From positions 1 through 64,000 of the forward strand of contig CACZMV010000006.1 of assembly GCA_902782305.1 (NCBI GenBank): a DNA stretch of 64,000 nt, written 5' to 3'. The DNA comes from an uncultured Prevotellaceae bacterium (lineage in GTDB: Bacteria > Bacteroidota > Bacteroidia > Bacteroidales > Bacteroidaceae). This document shows, in pieces, positions 52,658-61,723 of this stretch. Numbering within the stretch: position 1 is the stretch's first letter; each line of letters opens with the position of its first letter. Below the pieces are notes generated by a model. The model had not been told where the DNA came from. It saw only the letters and a program-made list of their open reading frames with translations, and did not search any database. Made by a program: the position numbers and the translations under genes.

Positions 52658-53083
52658 TTACAGTCGATACAAGTCGCTGGCTGCCATCAGCTCCACCTTC
52701 TTCTCAGCCAGGATTCGCTCGCAACTCTCCAAGTCGGTAGGACGAATAATGACATGAGCCACATCGCCATTGGCAAACGAATACATATACTCGATAAAGA
52801 CACCAGCCTCCGACAGATATCTCATCACCTTAGCCAGCGAACCACTGGTGTTAGGGCATACAAAACCGATGACATCAGTGATTTTCACTGCAAAGTGGGC
52901 TGCTTTCAGCACCTGATAGGCTTTATCAGGATCGCTGACGATGCAACGCAGGATTCCGAAATCCGAGTTATCGGCAATACTCATGGCAGAGAGGTTAACA
53001 CCTGCCTCGCCCAATACGTCGGTTACCTCAGTGAGACGACCAGACTTATTCTCCAGGAATACAGATAATTGTTTTGCTAACAT
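52658..53083 (-). CDS. tandem ACT-domain regulatory protein
   Basis: The 141-residue protein consists of two ACT domains (about 4-70 and 72-141): KQLSVFLENKSGRLTEVTDVL and the related FVCPNTSGSLAKVMRYLSEAG. ACT domains bind amino acids and change partner activity. In Bacteroidetes this gene is regularly next to phenylacetate-CoA ligase, as here. It may sense an aromatic amino acid or its acid. It is probably co-transcribed with the ligase gene 78 bp upstream on the minus strand. Confidence 0.88.
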   Translation of the reverse strand: MLAKQLSVFLENKSGRLTEVTDVLGEAGVNLSAMSIADNSDFGILRCIVSDPDKAYQVLKAAHFAVKITDVIGFVCPNTSGSLAKVMRYLSEAGVFIEYMYSFANGDVAHVIIRPTDLESCERILAEKKVELMAASDLYRL

Positions 53084-53160
53084 AATATTTATAATTTACG
53101 ATTTGACGATTTACTAATCGACCTTGGTCGCTTTGACCTTTAGGTCTAAGAATTTACTAT

Positions 53161-54462
53161 TTATTTCAGCTGTCGCTTGTCAAGTACACGTTTGGCCTTA
53201 CCCTCAGAGCGCTCAATGGCCTTTGGCTCAACCAGCTTTACCTTGAATCCCAAACCAATCACACTACGCAGTTCGCCTTCCAATTTCTTCTGCAGACCTA
53301 CCATCGTAGCCATGTCGTCGGTGAAGTATTCCTCCTTCACCTCTACCTTCAACTCAGAAGTATCGGTATTGTTCACACGATCAACAGTCAGGAAGAAGTG
53401 TGGCTCAAATTCCTCTTGCTTCAGGATAACATCCTCAATCTGCGATGGGAATACGTTGACGCCACGGATGATCAGCATATCGTCGCAACGACCCAGGATT
53501 CGATCCATACGAACCAGCGTACGTCCACACTTACATTTATCATAGTGCAGGGCTGTCAAGTCGTGGGTACGATAGCGCAACAGAGGCATACCCTCTTTGG
53601 TCAGATGGGTAAAGGTTAACTCGCCCAATTGTCCCTCAGGCATTGGCTCGCCTGTCTCAGGATTCAGGATTTCAGGATAGAAATAGTCCTCGTTCAGGTG
53701 AGTTCCACACTGATGTTCACACTCATAGCCCACACCAGGACCTGCAATCTCAGACAATCCATAGATATCGTAAGCCTTGATGCCCAACGATGATTCCAAC
53801 TTCTTGCGCATCTCCTCCGTCCAAGGTTCAGCACCAAAGGCACCTATTTTCAGCTTGAACTCGTCTCTTCTCCATTCGCACTCATGCATTGCCTCTCCCA
53901 AGAAAAGTCCGTAGCTGGGGGTACAGCAAAGCACCGTTGTACCAAAATCGTGCATCAGTGTCATCTGCTTCTGGGTGTTTCCACTTGAGATGGGAATTAC
54001 ACTGGCACCGATATTCGTGGCACCATCGTGAGCGCCCAGACCTCCAGTGAACAAGCCATAACCATAGGCTATCTGGAAAATATCATCCTTCGTAGCACCA
54101 TAAGAGGTAAAGGCTCGCGAGATAGCCTCGGCCCACATGGCCAGGTCTTTGCGAGTATACAACACAACAACGGGTTTACCTGTCGTTCCACTCGAAGCAT
54201 GGATGCGGACAATCTGCGACATGGGCACAGCAGCCAGTCCGAAAGGATAATTGTCGCGCAGGTCGAGCTTGTTGGTAAACGGCAACTTGGTGATATCGTC
54301 AATCGACTTGATATCACCTGGTTCAAGTCCCATCTCCTGGAACTTTTTACGATAGAACGGGGTATTGTGATACACATACTCCGCCATTTTCTTCAGTCGG
54401 ATGCTCTGGATTTCGCGCAGTTGTTCGCGATCCATGCACTCCACGGTCTCATTCCAAATCAT
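53161..54462 (-). CDS. paaK: phenylacetate-CoA ligase
   Basis: The 433-residue enzyme activates an aryl acid with ATP to an adenylate and then forms the CoA thioester. The ATP motif HASSGTTGKPVVVLYT lies at about 88-103, YGLSEIAGPGVGYECE near 239-254 is the adenylate-forming core, and the C-terminal AMP-binding extension includes VNVFPSQIEDVIL. The 4-Cys-like RYRTHDLTALHYDKCKCGR loop is typical of PaaK. Substrates may be phenylacetate or indoleacetate from amino-acid fermentation. The ACT gene follows on the same strand. Confidence 0.93.
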   Translation of the reverse strand: MIWNETVECMDREQLREIQSIRLKKMAEYVYHNTPFYRKKFQEMGLEPGDIKSIDDITKLPFTNKLDLRDNYPFGLAAVPMSQIVRIHASSGTTGKPVVVLYTRKDLAMWAEAISRAFTSYGATKDDIFQIAYGYGLFTGGLGAHDGATNIGASVIPISSGNTQKQMTLMHDFGTTVLCCTPSYGLFLGEAMHECEWRRDEFKLKIGAFGAEPWTEEMRKKLESSLGIKAYDIYGLSEIAGPGVGYECEHQCGTHLNEDYFYPEILNPETGEPMPEGQLGELTFTHLTKEGMPLLRYRTHDLTALHYDKCKCGRTLVRMDRILGRCDDMLIIRGVNVFPSQIEDVILKQEEFEPHFFLTVDRVNNTDTSELKVEVKEEYFTDDMATMVGLQKKLEGELRSVIGLGFKVKLVEPKAIERSEGKAKRVLDKRQLK

Positions 54463-54524
54463 TGTTCTTTCTTTTTCTTTAATTTCCTATTAGTTGTTGT
54501 GTTGACTGCAAAATTAATAATTTT

Positions 54525-54557
54525 AAATGAGAAATGAGAAATGAGTAATGAGAAATT
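54525..54557. repeat. ATGAGAAATGAG word repeat
   Basis: Variants of ATGAGAAATGAGAA are in tandem between the ligase gene and the second tRNA-Val. Immediately after it (54560-54610) is a possible stem-loop in which GAGTTTCAACG-like arms could pair. Confidence 0.6.
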
Positions 54558-54609
54558 TTCATTTTTACACAAAAAAAGAGTTCCAACGCATTTCGTTGAA
54601 ACTCTTTGG

Positions 54610-54684
54610 TGGGCGCTGAGGGATTCGAACCCCCGACCCTCTGCTTGTAAGGCAGATGCTCTAAACCAGCTGAGCTAAGCGCCC
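54610..54684 (-). tRNA. tRNA-Val (anticodon TAC), copy 2
   Basis: The acceptor GGGCGCT pairs with AGCGCCC; the anticodon arm CTTACAA, the D-arm and the rest are nearly identical to copy 1. The differences are compensated in the acceptor stem and in the T-stem. CCA is not encoded. Confidence 0.95.
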
Positions 54685-54701
54685 TTTTCTGAAATCGACT
54701 G

Positions 54702-54709
54702 CAAAGGTA
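54702..54709 (-). promoter_or_regulatory. -7 promoter box of tRNA-Val copy 2
   Basis: The minus strand reads TACCTTTG followed by CAGT, 17 bp upstream of the mature tRNA end. Confidence 0.65.
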
Positions 54710-54753
54710 CGTAGTTTTTTTGAAACCGCCAAACTTTTGCACCACTTTTTTAA

Positions 54754-55494
54754 TTATTTCTGCTTTTTCGCCTCTTCCAACTCCTTGCGAAGCTGTTCGT
54801 TCTCAGCTTCCAAGTCAGCCAACTGGGCATTCAGTGCATCAATCTCACCCTCTGACAGCGATTCGATGGCTTCAGCTTCTGCCTTCTTTTTGGCCTTGGA
54901 AGTGCCAAAGCACCAAGTAAGACCAAACTCGAAGGTTATCTGCTGCAAGCGGTCTTTCAGAGCAATGCCTCCATTCCCTTCGTAACTATTCCAACCCAGT
55001 TCGAAGTTAGCAGCCAGTTTGGGCGTCAAACGGAAGGTGTTCAGAATGCCAAAGTTGATATCGCTGGTATAATGGGCTGCAGACATGTTACGAGAGAGAC
55101 CAGCTCCGATATAGGGAATGCAGTTCCAGAGGCGATAAGGATTGTGCCCCAACAGCAGACTGCTGATGTTAAACATCACCTGTTCGTTCAGCGTCCAGTA
55201 TTTATCTGCCTTTACGCCATCTTCGCTCTTCGTACCCATCTGCCACAGATTCAACTTGGTGCGCAGACCAATCACAGAGGTCATCCAACGTCCACCAGCC
55301 AGAGAGATTCCCCAACCTGTATGGCCATCGCCGCCTCCACCAGGGAATTTATGGAAAGGAGCCACGAGCGACTTCTCCCCCACACCATACCAAGCGTTCC
55401 ACGTAAAGTTTGCCTGTGCAAACCATTGGCTGTCTTGAGCCATCAAATTCAGCGAAAGGCATAGCAACAAGCCTACCAGAATATGTTTTCTCAT
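54754..55494 (-). CDS. outer-membrane protein with C-terminal coiled coil
   Basis: The 246-residue protein has a signal peptide MRKHILVGLLLCLSLNLMAQ. It then has beta-strand segments with aromatic ends like a small outer-membrane barrel (ANFTWNAWYGVGEK, GWGISLAGGRWMTSVIGLR, ITFEFGLTWCFG). The last 45 residues form a Lys/Glu/Leu coiled coil (AQLADLEAENEQLRKELEEAKK) that could reach the peptidoglycan. The -7 box TATTTTTG on the minus strand lies at 55531-55538. No enzymatic domain. Related barrels with coiled-coil tails are common in Prevotella. Confidence 0.75.
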   Translation of the reverse strand: MRKHILVGLLLCLSLNLMAQDSQWFAQANFTWNAWYGVGEKSLVAPFHKFPGGGGDGHTGWGISLAGGRWMTSVIGLRTKLNLWQMGTKSEDGVKADKYWTLNEQVMFNISSLLLGHNPYRLWNCIPYIGAGLSRNMSAAHYTSDINFGILNTFRLTPKLAANFELGWNSYEGNGGIALKDRLQQITFEFGLTWCFGTSKAKKKAEAEAIESLSEGEIDALNAQLADLEAENEQLRKELEEAKKQK

Positions 55495-55592
55495 CGTTTT
55501 TCCTTACCTTATTTTTATAATATGTGACTGCAAAAATAATCAAATAAATCAGAAAAACAAAGCATTTTACTAGTTATTTCGTTTTTTTGTCT

Positions 55593-55600
55593 TACCTTTG
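55593..55600 (+). promoter_or_regulatory. -7 promoter box of a porin-like gene
   Basis: TACCTTTG starts 38 bp before the ATG at 55631. The divergent minus-strand gene has TATTTTTG at 55531-55538. Confidence 0.6.
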
Positions 55601-55630
55601 TACCGCTTTAATATATATAATAAGGTAAAA

Positions 55631-56626
55631 ATGAAAAAAATCGTTTTATCAATAGCCCTCATGGCTGCTTTCACAGGCATTAAGGCTCAGGAAAACAGCA
55701 CAAAGCCATTCAGCCACATGGATTTGGGTGTAACATTAGGAACAACAGGCGTTGGCTTTGATGTTCAGATGCCCGTTCACGATATCGTGAAGCTGCGTGC
55801 AGGTTTCGAGTTTATGCCCCGTTTCACATACAACATGCACTTCGACGTGGAGTCGTTCGATAGCGATGGCATGCCAACCAGTTCAACCCTCGATCGCATG
55901 TCAGAAGTATTGTATGGACTGACTGGCTTTAAGGTTGACCAGAACATCACCATGAAGGGTAAGCCCACCATGTGGAACTTCAAGTTCTTAGTGGATGTTT
56001 ATCCTTTTAAGAACAAGCATTGGCATGTGACAGCCGGTTTCCACTGGGGACCTTCCAAGATTGCAGAGGCCGTGAATGCACAGGAGGATTCTCCTTCGCT
56101 GTTTGCAGTAGGTATGTACAACCACCTGTATGATATATCCTACAAACATTTGAAGGAGGGAATTTTAACGCCTATCATTGACACTCAAACCACTGGAGCT
56201 ATATACCTAGACCCTCAGATTGAGCAACAGGTACTGAAAATGGGTAGAATGGGTATTCCTCTTGGAAAATTCACTCATGATGTGGTAGATGCCAATGGCA
56301 AAGTGCACAAGCAGGGCGAAACCTATTATATGGAACCCAACGAGAATAGCATGGTATCTGCAGAGGCTCGCACCAACAGTTTCAAGCCTTATTTGGGCTT
56401 TGGCTATGAGGGCCGACTGATTAAGAACAACGACAAATACCACATCGGTTTCGATGCTGGCGTGATGTTCTGGGGAGGAACACCCAGCATTATGACGCAC
56501 GAAGGCATTAATCTGGCTAAAGATGTTGAGGATATTGGTGGAAAGGTGGGTTCATATGTTGACCTCGTAAAAGCCTTTAAGGTATTCCCAGTACTGAACC
56601 TTCGCATCACCCGTACTATCTTCTAA
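55631..56626 (+). CDS. outer-membrane beta-barrel protein
   Basis: The start at 55631 gives a signal peptide MKKIVLSIALMAAFTGIKAQ. The mature protein (about 310 residues) is rich in strands, such as MDLGVTLGTTGVGFDVQMPV, KLRAGFEFMPRFTY and YHIGFDAGVMFWGG. It ends FPVLNLRITRTIF with a terminal aromatic residue, as in outer-membrane barrels. A longer middle insertion (about 150-220) is likely an extracellular loop. No substrate is known. The gene stands alone with its own promoter, convergent with the secreted-protein gene at 56776. Confidence 0.78.
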   Translation: MKKIVLSIALMAAFTGIKAQENSTKPFSHMDLGVTLGTTGVGFDVQMPVHDIVKLRAGFEFMPRFTYNMHFDVESFDSDGMPTSSTLDRMSEVLYGLTGFKVDQNITMKGKPTMWNFKFLVDVYPFKNKHWHVTAGFHWGPSKIAEAVNAQEDSPSLFAVGMYNHLYDISYKHLKEGILTPIIDTQTTGAIYLDPQIEQQVLKMGRMGIPLGKFTHDVVDANGKVHKQGETYYMEPNENSMVSAEARTNSFKPYLGFGYEGRLIKNNDKYHIGFDAGVMFWGGTPSIMTHEGINLAKDVEDIGGKVGSYVDLVKAFKVFPVLNLRITRTIF

Positions 56627-56633
56627 TACTTTC

Positions 56634-56770
56634 GGAGAAAACTATTTTTCTTTTGGAGTAACAAAAATTACTCTTGGAGAAAAAACAAATACTTACGGAG
56701 AAAAAAAATTTTCCCAGGCTTGGAAAAAAGTATTCCCAGCCTGGGAAAAAAGTATTCCCACGCTGGGAAT
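56634..56770. repeat. array with 21-22 bp period between convergent genes
   Basis: GGAG cores occur at 56634, 56655, 56676 and 56697, each 21 bp apart. The array then changes to CCCAGnCTGGGAA units whose cores lie at about 56722, 56744 and 56766, each 22 bp apart. The last three units have imperfect palindromic cores such as TTCCCAGCCTGGGAA. The array fills the space between a plus-strand and a minus-strand gene that face each other. Confidence 0.7.
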
Positions 56771-56775
56771 AAATA

Positions 56776-57912
56776 TTAGCGTATAATCATCTTTTTGCCG
56801 TTCACGATGTACAGTCCCTTTGAAGGAGCCTGAACACGACGGCCCTGCAGGTCGTAGATAACCTTGGTGCCATCAGTCGTAGACGTAGTTATCTGTTCAA
56901 TGCCCGTAACGTATGTCTCGTACTCTGCCTCTGTCATAATCTTCAGCACATCGGGAGCAGTACTAGCATTAACAGCCAGATAACACTTGTTGGCAGGCAG
57001 ATACTGAATATTGCTCTTGACGAAAGCGGGCTTTCCATCAGCATCAACGCCCAGCATACGCATGGTTGAAGCGTTATAAGCCTTCACATTACGATGACCT
57101 GTACTCTCTGCAACATCATTGCAGTAATAATTTCCATTCAGATAGTTATCACCTATCGTTGCTGAAGTATTTGGATCCAACAATGTCAGCTTGTTATCAC
57201 TGGGAGTAGCACCTGTGCAACGCAACAAGACTGGAGTCTGTGCTGGCACATCACTGGTAATCTCTGTAATAACAGCTACTCCAAAATCATTGTCCACCTT
57301 ACTTACACGATAAATCTTTGTGGTTGAAGCAGAAGCCCTAAAGGGGAAACCAGCATACATAGTTGACCAGTAGGAATTGTCAGCAGTGGCTGTTATCTCT
57401 GGCTTTACACCAAAATAGTGCTCACTCTGATCTACAGGCCAAACATGCCAATTGGGATTGGCTCCATTATCGTTAGGATAATAGACTATATATTCAGCGC
57501 CCCATTCTTCATAACTCTCATCACCTAAATATTTAGTAGCACTCGCACCACTAGTACTTACTTTCCCGAAAAACTGATATACATTATTAGAAATCTCTAA
57601 ATAGTTCAACAAACGACCACCAATCTGGCTAGACATAACCAATCCTTGTCCTATCAAATCGCACTGATTGTTTCCTTCTAATTTAACATAGCAAATGGTT
57701 GCAGGATTGTAGGCAACAGAATCCTCGAAGGGTTTCAACATATGTATTGCCCGCAAATCAATTTTTCCAGTACCTGAAATACTGGCTCTAGTATCTACTA
57801 TTGAAATGTATCGTTCTGTTTTAATATTCTGTACACGATAGTATCCAGAAGTCAGTTGTGCAAAAGCTGCCATTGGGGCTAAAGCCAGTAGATAAAGTAA
57901 TATTTTCTTCAT
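56776..57912 (-). CDS. secreted protein with a C-terminal tag shared with the BspA-like protein
   Basis: The start at 57912 gives a signal peptide MKKILLYLLALAPMAAFAQ (an ATG two codons upstream is also possible). The rest (about 358 residues) is beta-rich, with repeats of YYRVQNIKTERYIS type and no recognised enzyme. The last residues, IYDLQGRRVQAPSKGLYI then VNGKKMIIR, resemble the end of the giant surface protein and of many Prevotella surface proteins, suggesting a sorting tag. It faces the array at 56634. Its location is probably the cell surface. Confidence 0.7.
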   Translation of the reverse strand: MKKILLYLLALAPMAAFAQLTSGYYRVQNIKTERYISIVDTRASISGTGKIDLRAIHMLKPFEDSVAYNPATICYVKLEGNNQCDLIGQGLVMSSQIGGRLLNYLEISNNVYQFFGKVSTSGASATKYLGDESYEEWGAEYIVYYPNDNGANPNWHVWPVDQSEHYFGVKPEITATADNSYWSTMYAGFPFRASASTTKIYRVSKVDNDFGVAVITEITSDVPAQTPVLLRCTGATPSDNKLTLLDPNTSATIGDNYLNGNYYCNDVAESTGHRNVKAYNASTMRMLGVDADGKPAFVKSNIQYLPANKCYLAVNASTAPDVLKIMTEAEYETYVTGIEQITTSTTDGTKVIYDLQGRRVQAPSKGLYIVNGKKMIIR

Positions 57913-57934
57913 ACGCATATTGTTTAATCAAAAA

Positions 57935-57968
57935 GAGCCTGGCCTACTTCAACCGTAAGGCCAGGCTC
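57935..57968 (-). terminator. Rho-independent terminator of the OmpA gene
   Basis: GAGCCTGGCCT pairs with AGGCCAGGCTC as a perfect 11-bp stem around a 12-base loop. On the minus strand it is followed by CTTTTTGATT. It lies 22 bp beyond the OmpA stop codon. Confidence 0.9.
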
Positions 57969-57989
57969 GATATTGAGTTTTCTTATTGA

Positions 57990-59186
57990 TTACTCAGCAA
58001 TACAGATAGCTACACGGTTCTCAACCTCAACAGCGAATGGCTGGATAGTGTCACCCTTGTAGTCAACCTTGATGCGAGAAGCAGCAATCTTGTGCTTCTT
58101 GGTCAACAGGTTGAACACAGCCTGAGCACGCTGCTTAGACAGACGGTTGTTGATGGTAGGATTACCAGTACCACGGTCAGCATAACCAGTTACCTCTACA
58201 GTAGCATTGGGGTTAGCCTTCAGGTAATCAGCAACTTCCTGAACCTTAACAAGCTCCTTCTTAGCAACAGTTGTCTGATTGATGTTGAAGAATACGTCGC
58301 GACGGAATGGCTCCTTCACAACAACAGCATTTGTAGGCTCAACGGGAGGACATGGCTTCTCGACGATCTTCTCGACAACCTTCTCAACGATGCGCTCAAC
58401 AGGCTTTGGAGCCTCGATGGTGCGAGTGGTGTGAGTAGGACCGAGGTTGATCTTCACACCAGCCAGTGCGTTGAAGTACCAGTCCCAGTTGTTTGCCTTC
58501 TTACCATTGTAGTGATCGCTCAGGGTGTTGGCATTTACTTCCAAGCCCAGGCTTACAGCTTCGCTTACTTTGAAGTCAGCAGCAAGACCTGCACGAGCAT
58601 AACCACGAACCTTTGTACCAGTCCAAGCATACTCAAAAGCGTTGTCACCTACAGCAGCATGCTGAGCAGCAAGAGCAGCATTCTCCCAGTTGCTTTCCTT
58701 ATCATAGCCCCAACCGATGTTTGCACCACCACCGATGAATGCACTCAGGTTGAAGATACGGTTAGGATTGTAACCATAAATAGCGTTAGACAGATTGAAT
58801 GTGATATCGATGCCAGGAGCAACGTACATCCACTTAACCTTTGTCTGACCAGCAGGAACAACAAGACCTGGAGTAACAGTACCAGTACCAGCAGCACCCT
58901 GTACCCAAGTAGGAATCTCGTTGAAATTGATACCTGCACGGCTCTGCCAAGCGTTCACTGACAGACGAGCACCAAAGATGGGTGAGAACTGACGACCTAC
59001 AGATACCTGTACATTAGGAGAGATGAGATCTTTGAAATCAACCTCGCCAAGGGTGTACTGGGCACCTCCCTGAATCTGTATGTACCAATAGGGATTGGGA
59101 ACATACTCTGTCTTAGCCTCCTGTGCAGAGACAGAGAGGGCGCCAGACAGCATCAGGCAAGATAACAATATATTCTTGATTTTCAT
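57990..59186 (-). CDS. OmpA-family outer-membrane protein
   Basis: The 398-residue protein has a signal peptide (MKIKNILLSCLMLSGALSVSAQ), a beta-barrel N-terminal domain (about 25-250) and a linker rich in Pro, Lys and Glu (APKPVERIVEKVVEKIVEK). A peptidoglycan-binding OmpA domain follows (about 290-398; FFNINQTTVAKKELVKVQ, VEVTGYADRGTGN, NNRLSKQRAQAVFNLL). It ties the outer membrane to the cell wall. It is encoded directly after a very large lipoprotein and ends in a strong terminator; both genes are probably highly expressed. Confidence 0.93.
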   Translation of the reverse strand: MKIKNILLSCLMLSGALSVSAQEAKTEYVPNPYWYIQIQGGAQYTLGEVDFKDLISPNVQVSVGRQFSPIFGARLSVNAWQSRAGINFNEIPTWVQGAAGTGTVTPGLVVPAGQTKVKWMYVAPGIDITFNLSNAIYGYNPNRIFNLSAFIGGGANIGWGYDKESNWENAALAAQHAAVGDNAFEYAWTGTKVRGYARAGLAADFKVSEAVSLGLEVNANTLSDHYNGKKANNWDWYFNALAGVKINLGPTHTTRTIEAPKPVERIVEKVVEKIVEKPCPPVEPTNAVVVKEPFRRDVFFNINQTTVAKKELVKVQEVADYLKANPNATVEVTGYADRGTGNPTINNRLSKQRAQAVFNLLTKKHKIAASRIKVDYKGDTIQPFAVEVENRVAICIAE

Positions 59187-59226
59187 AATCTTTTCTTATC
59201 TTTTAGAGTTGTTTCTAAATAAAGAA

Positions 59227-61524
59227 TTACTCGTAAACAGCAATGTAGAATTTCTTACCAGCTACCAAACCATTGTAACCCAAGCACTCGTAAGTGAACT
59301 CAAGAACAGTTCCGGTCTTAACATCAGGTACAGTGAACTCGAAGCCATTATCCAAGTTGTAAGCCTTACCGTCAAAGATGGTGTTGAGAGTGCCTACGTT
59401 GTAGTCCTTGGCGTTCAACTCTTTGGTGATATTACTATAATCACCAGTTGTTTCCCAAGCACCTGTGATAGCAACATACTTCTTGAATGCAGGAACTACA
59501 ACCTCACCTGTCAATGATGTAGGATAGAACATAATCTTAGTACCCTTCTTCACCTCTGTAGGAGCTGTGTACAGACGGCTAGGATAGAAGTAACCCTTAA
59601 ACTGATCACATTTACCAATCAATGCAGGCTGGACGTAACGGTTCAGATTCTTTGCAACAGACTCAACCTTACCGAAGATCTTATTCTCAGCATTGATGAT
59701 CTTTTTTACATACTTGTCAACGGTGTTGCCTACATTAACATTCAGATTATTGATTGTGTTCTCAATAGAATTCTTGATGGTAGCATAGACTTCTGTGATA
59801 TCAAGGTCAACAGGTGCAGCACCTGATACAGGAACTGAAGGAATTGTTATAGGAACAGCAGCTGCAGGAATGCCAGTTGCGATAGCATCTTTAGGAATGT
59901 AAGCTGTTGTTGCAGAAGAAGCACCACTAAAGTTTGCAGTAGCTTTAATATGAACGTGCATCTTGCCATCAGCCTCCTGAATAGTATAAACACCATCAAC
60001 TGTAGGAACAGTAGTTACCACATTTGGCCAAGGAATATTAACTACGATCATCTGAGCAATCTCGTTGAGGAGCTCCATCTCGAATAACTTTTCCTTAGCA
60101 ATAATCTTGTTGTGGAACTTCACGATAGCAGGTGAGAAGTCAGCATTCTTCAGGAACTCGTAACCAAGAGCCTTTGCGCTGAATGCAGCAACGTCGTACT
60201 TAGAAACGTAGTTCTTCCAGCCAAGAGTATCCTTCCACTGAGCCTGAACACCCAGACGGGGAACGTCAGCCTTGAAGCCGTCACGAATAGCCATAGCCAA
60301 CTTAGCAATGTCAGCAGCAGAGTTCTTAGACCAATCCTGCATGAGACCCTGAATGTCGCTAGCAATAGACTTAATGTCGAAGCTCAGAGCAACATTGTCA
60401 ACGTCATTCTCGTTAATGGTAGCCTTAGCGGTATAGAAGCCATTAGCAGAAGCAGCACGGTTGTAACCCCACTTCAACTGCTCTGTGCAAGTCTCCAGTG
60501 GAGAAAGAGCAACCTTAGAAACACTGTTATCAGAAGCACGGAGAGTGAACTCCTTACCGTCCATAACAACGTCAGATGGGTTAACAGTCAGATAAATCAC
60601 ACCTGCATTACCCTCTTCCTTAAGCATAGCAACCTCACCAGCCTTAAGCATAATTCTTGGAGCACCGATAGCGTCCAACTCGCTGGTCAGAACAGCAGGA
60701 GCCAGAGCCCATGTAGAAGCCTCAGCACCTTGATCACCGGCAGGGAATCTTACAGGATTCTCGAGCTTGCCATAGTAGAGAGCGAGAATATTGCTCTGTA
60801 CGCCAACAGGATAAGCAAATGAACCGAAGAGAGGATTCTTAGTAGCCTGAATCTCGATACCAGTAACCTGCTGCTGAACGAGCTTCATGATATTCTTAAC
60901 ATCCTGCTGCAGAGCTGCGATATCCTCTGCCAAAGCTGCATCAGCATCCTCGAAGTACTTAACCCAAGCCTGGAAGTCCTCCTTGGTGTTGCCATCCTTA
61001 TCCTTTGCCAGACCCTGATTTACATAATTCCAAGCCTTGTCTGCTACAGCTTGAGCGTCCTTGATAGCCTGGTTAATCTTTGCGGTATCAGTGTCATAAG
61101 ACAAGGCAATCTGCTTAGCCTTACCTGCATTCTTGTAAGCGTCGGCCAAGTTGTCACCCCACATAAATACGAAGTGCTCGAGGGTATCACCCAAAGAAAG
61201 GATAGCCTCGTTGTTCTTATGAACCTGCTCGGCCAAAGAGTTGGGATTGGTAGGATCAAGCTCTGCCTCAATATCATCCAGACGCTGCTTGATTGTACCC
61301 TTGTTTACATCGTAGTTAGCACCAACCTCCTGATTGTACTTTGAAGTCAGGACATAGTCTTGCATTGCAGCAACCTGCTTGTTGAAAGCATCCTGCAATG
61401 AAAGGTACTTAGCCTGAAGTTCATTGTAGTTGTCAGCATCGTAGTCCTTACAAGACACGAATGAGCTCGTAGCAGCTACCAATACAACTGCGATGAGCAA
61501 ACCATTAATGATTTTCTTTTTCAT
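59227..61524 (-). CDS. large lipoprotein encoded before OmpA
   Basis: The 765-residue protein has a lipoprotein signal with the lipobox FVSC (Cys 25 or so). A long helical, probably coiled-coil segment (about 30-215; DKAWNYVNQGLAKDKDG, AALQQDVKNIMKLV) is followed by beta-rich domains. It ends FTYECLGYNGLVAGKKFY with IAVYE. No enzyme motif is visible. Paired with OmpA, it probably forms part of an abundant surface layer or outer-membrane complex. The gap to OmpA is 40 bp, so they may share a transcript. Confidence 0.75.
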   Translation of the reverse strand: MKKKIINGLLIAVVLVAATSSFVSCKDYDADNYNELQAKYLSLQDAFNKQVAAMQDYVLTSKYNQEVGANYDVNKGTIKQRLDDIEAELDPTNPNSLAEQVHKNNEAILSLGDTLEHFVFMWGDNLADAYKNAGKAKQIALSYDTDTAKINQAIKDAQAVADKAWNYVNQGLAKDKDGNTKEDFQAWVKYFEDADAALAEDIAALQQDVKNIMKLVQQQVTGIEIQATKNPLFGSFAYPVGVQSNILALYYGKLENPVRFPAGDQGAEASTWALAPAVLTSELDAIGAPRIMLKAGEVAMLKEEGNAGVIYLTVNPSDVVMDGKEFTLRASDNSVSKVALSPLETCTEQLKWGYNRAASANGFYTAKATINENDVDNVALSFDIKSIASDIQGLMQDWSKNSAADIAKLAMAIRDGFKADVPRLGVQAQWKDTLGWKNYVSKYDVAAFSAKALGYEFLKNADFSPAIVKFHNKIIAKEKLFEMELLNEIAQMIVVNIPWPNVVTTVPTVDGVYTIQEADGKMHVHIKATANFSGASSATTAYIPKDAIATGIPAAAVPITIPSVPVSGAAPVDLDITEVYATIKNSIENTINNLNVNVGNTVDKYVKKIINAENKIFGKVESVAKNLNRYVQPALIGKCDQFKGYFYPSRLYTAPTEVKKGTKIMFYPTSLTGEVVVPAFKKYVAITGAWETTGDYSNITKELNAKDYNVGTLNTIFDGKAYNLDNGFEFTVPDVKTGTVLEFTYECLGYNGLVAGKKFYIAVYE

Positions 61525-61723
61525 TGAACTTAGAATTAAATTAATATTAAAAATTTATCGTTTTTTTATTGTTTTTTGTTGTTCTCTCAATTTCATTAAC
61601 GTGCAGTAGGTAGAGTTTACACCCTACAAACCGCGACAAATTTAGGCTTTTTTTTTTAATTGAGCAAGAAAAAGTTGTTTTTTCTTAATAAAAATTGCAA
61701 ATTTCTTGATTTTCTAGTCATAT

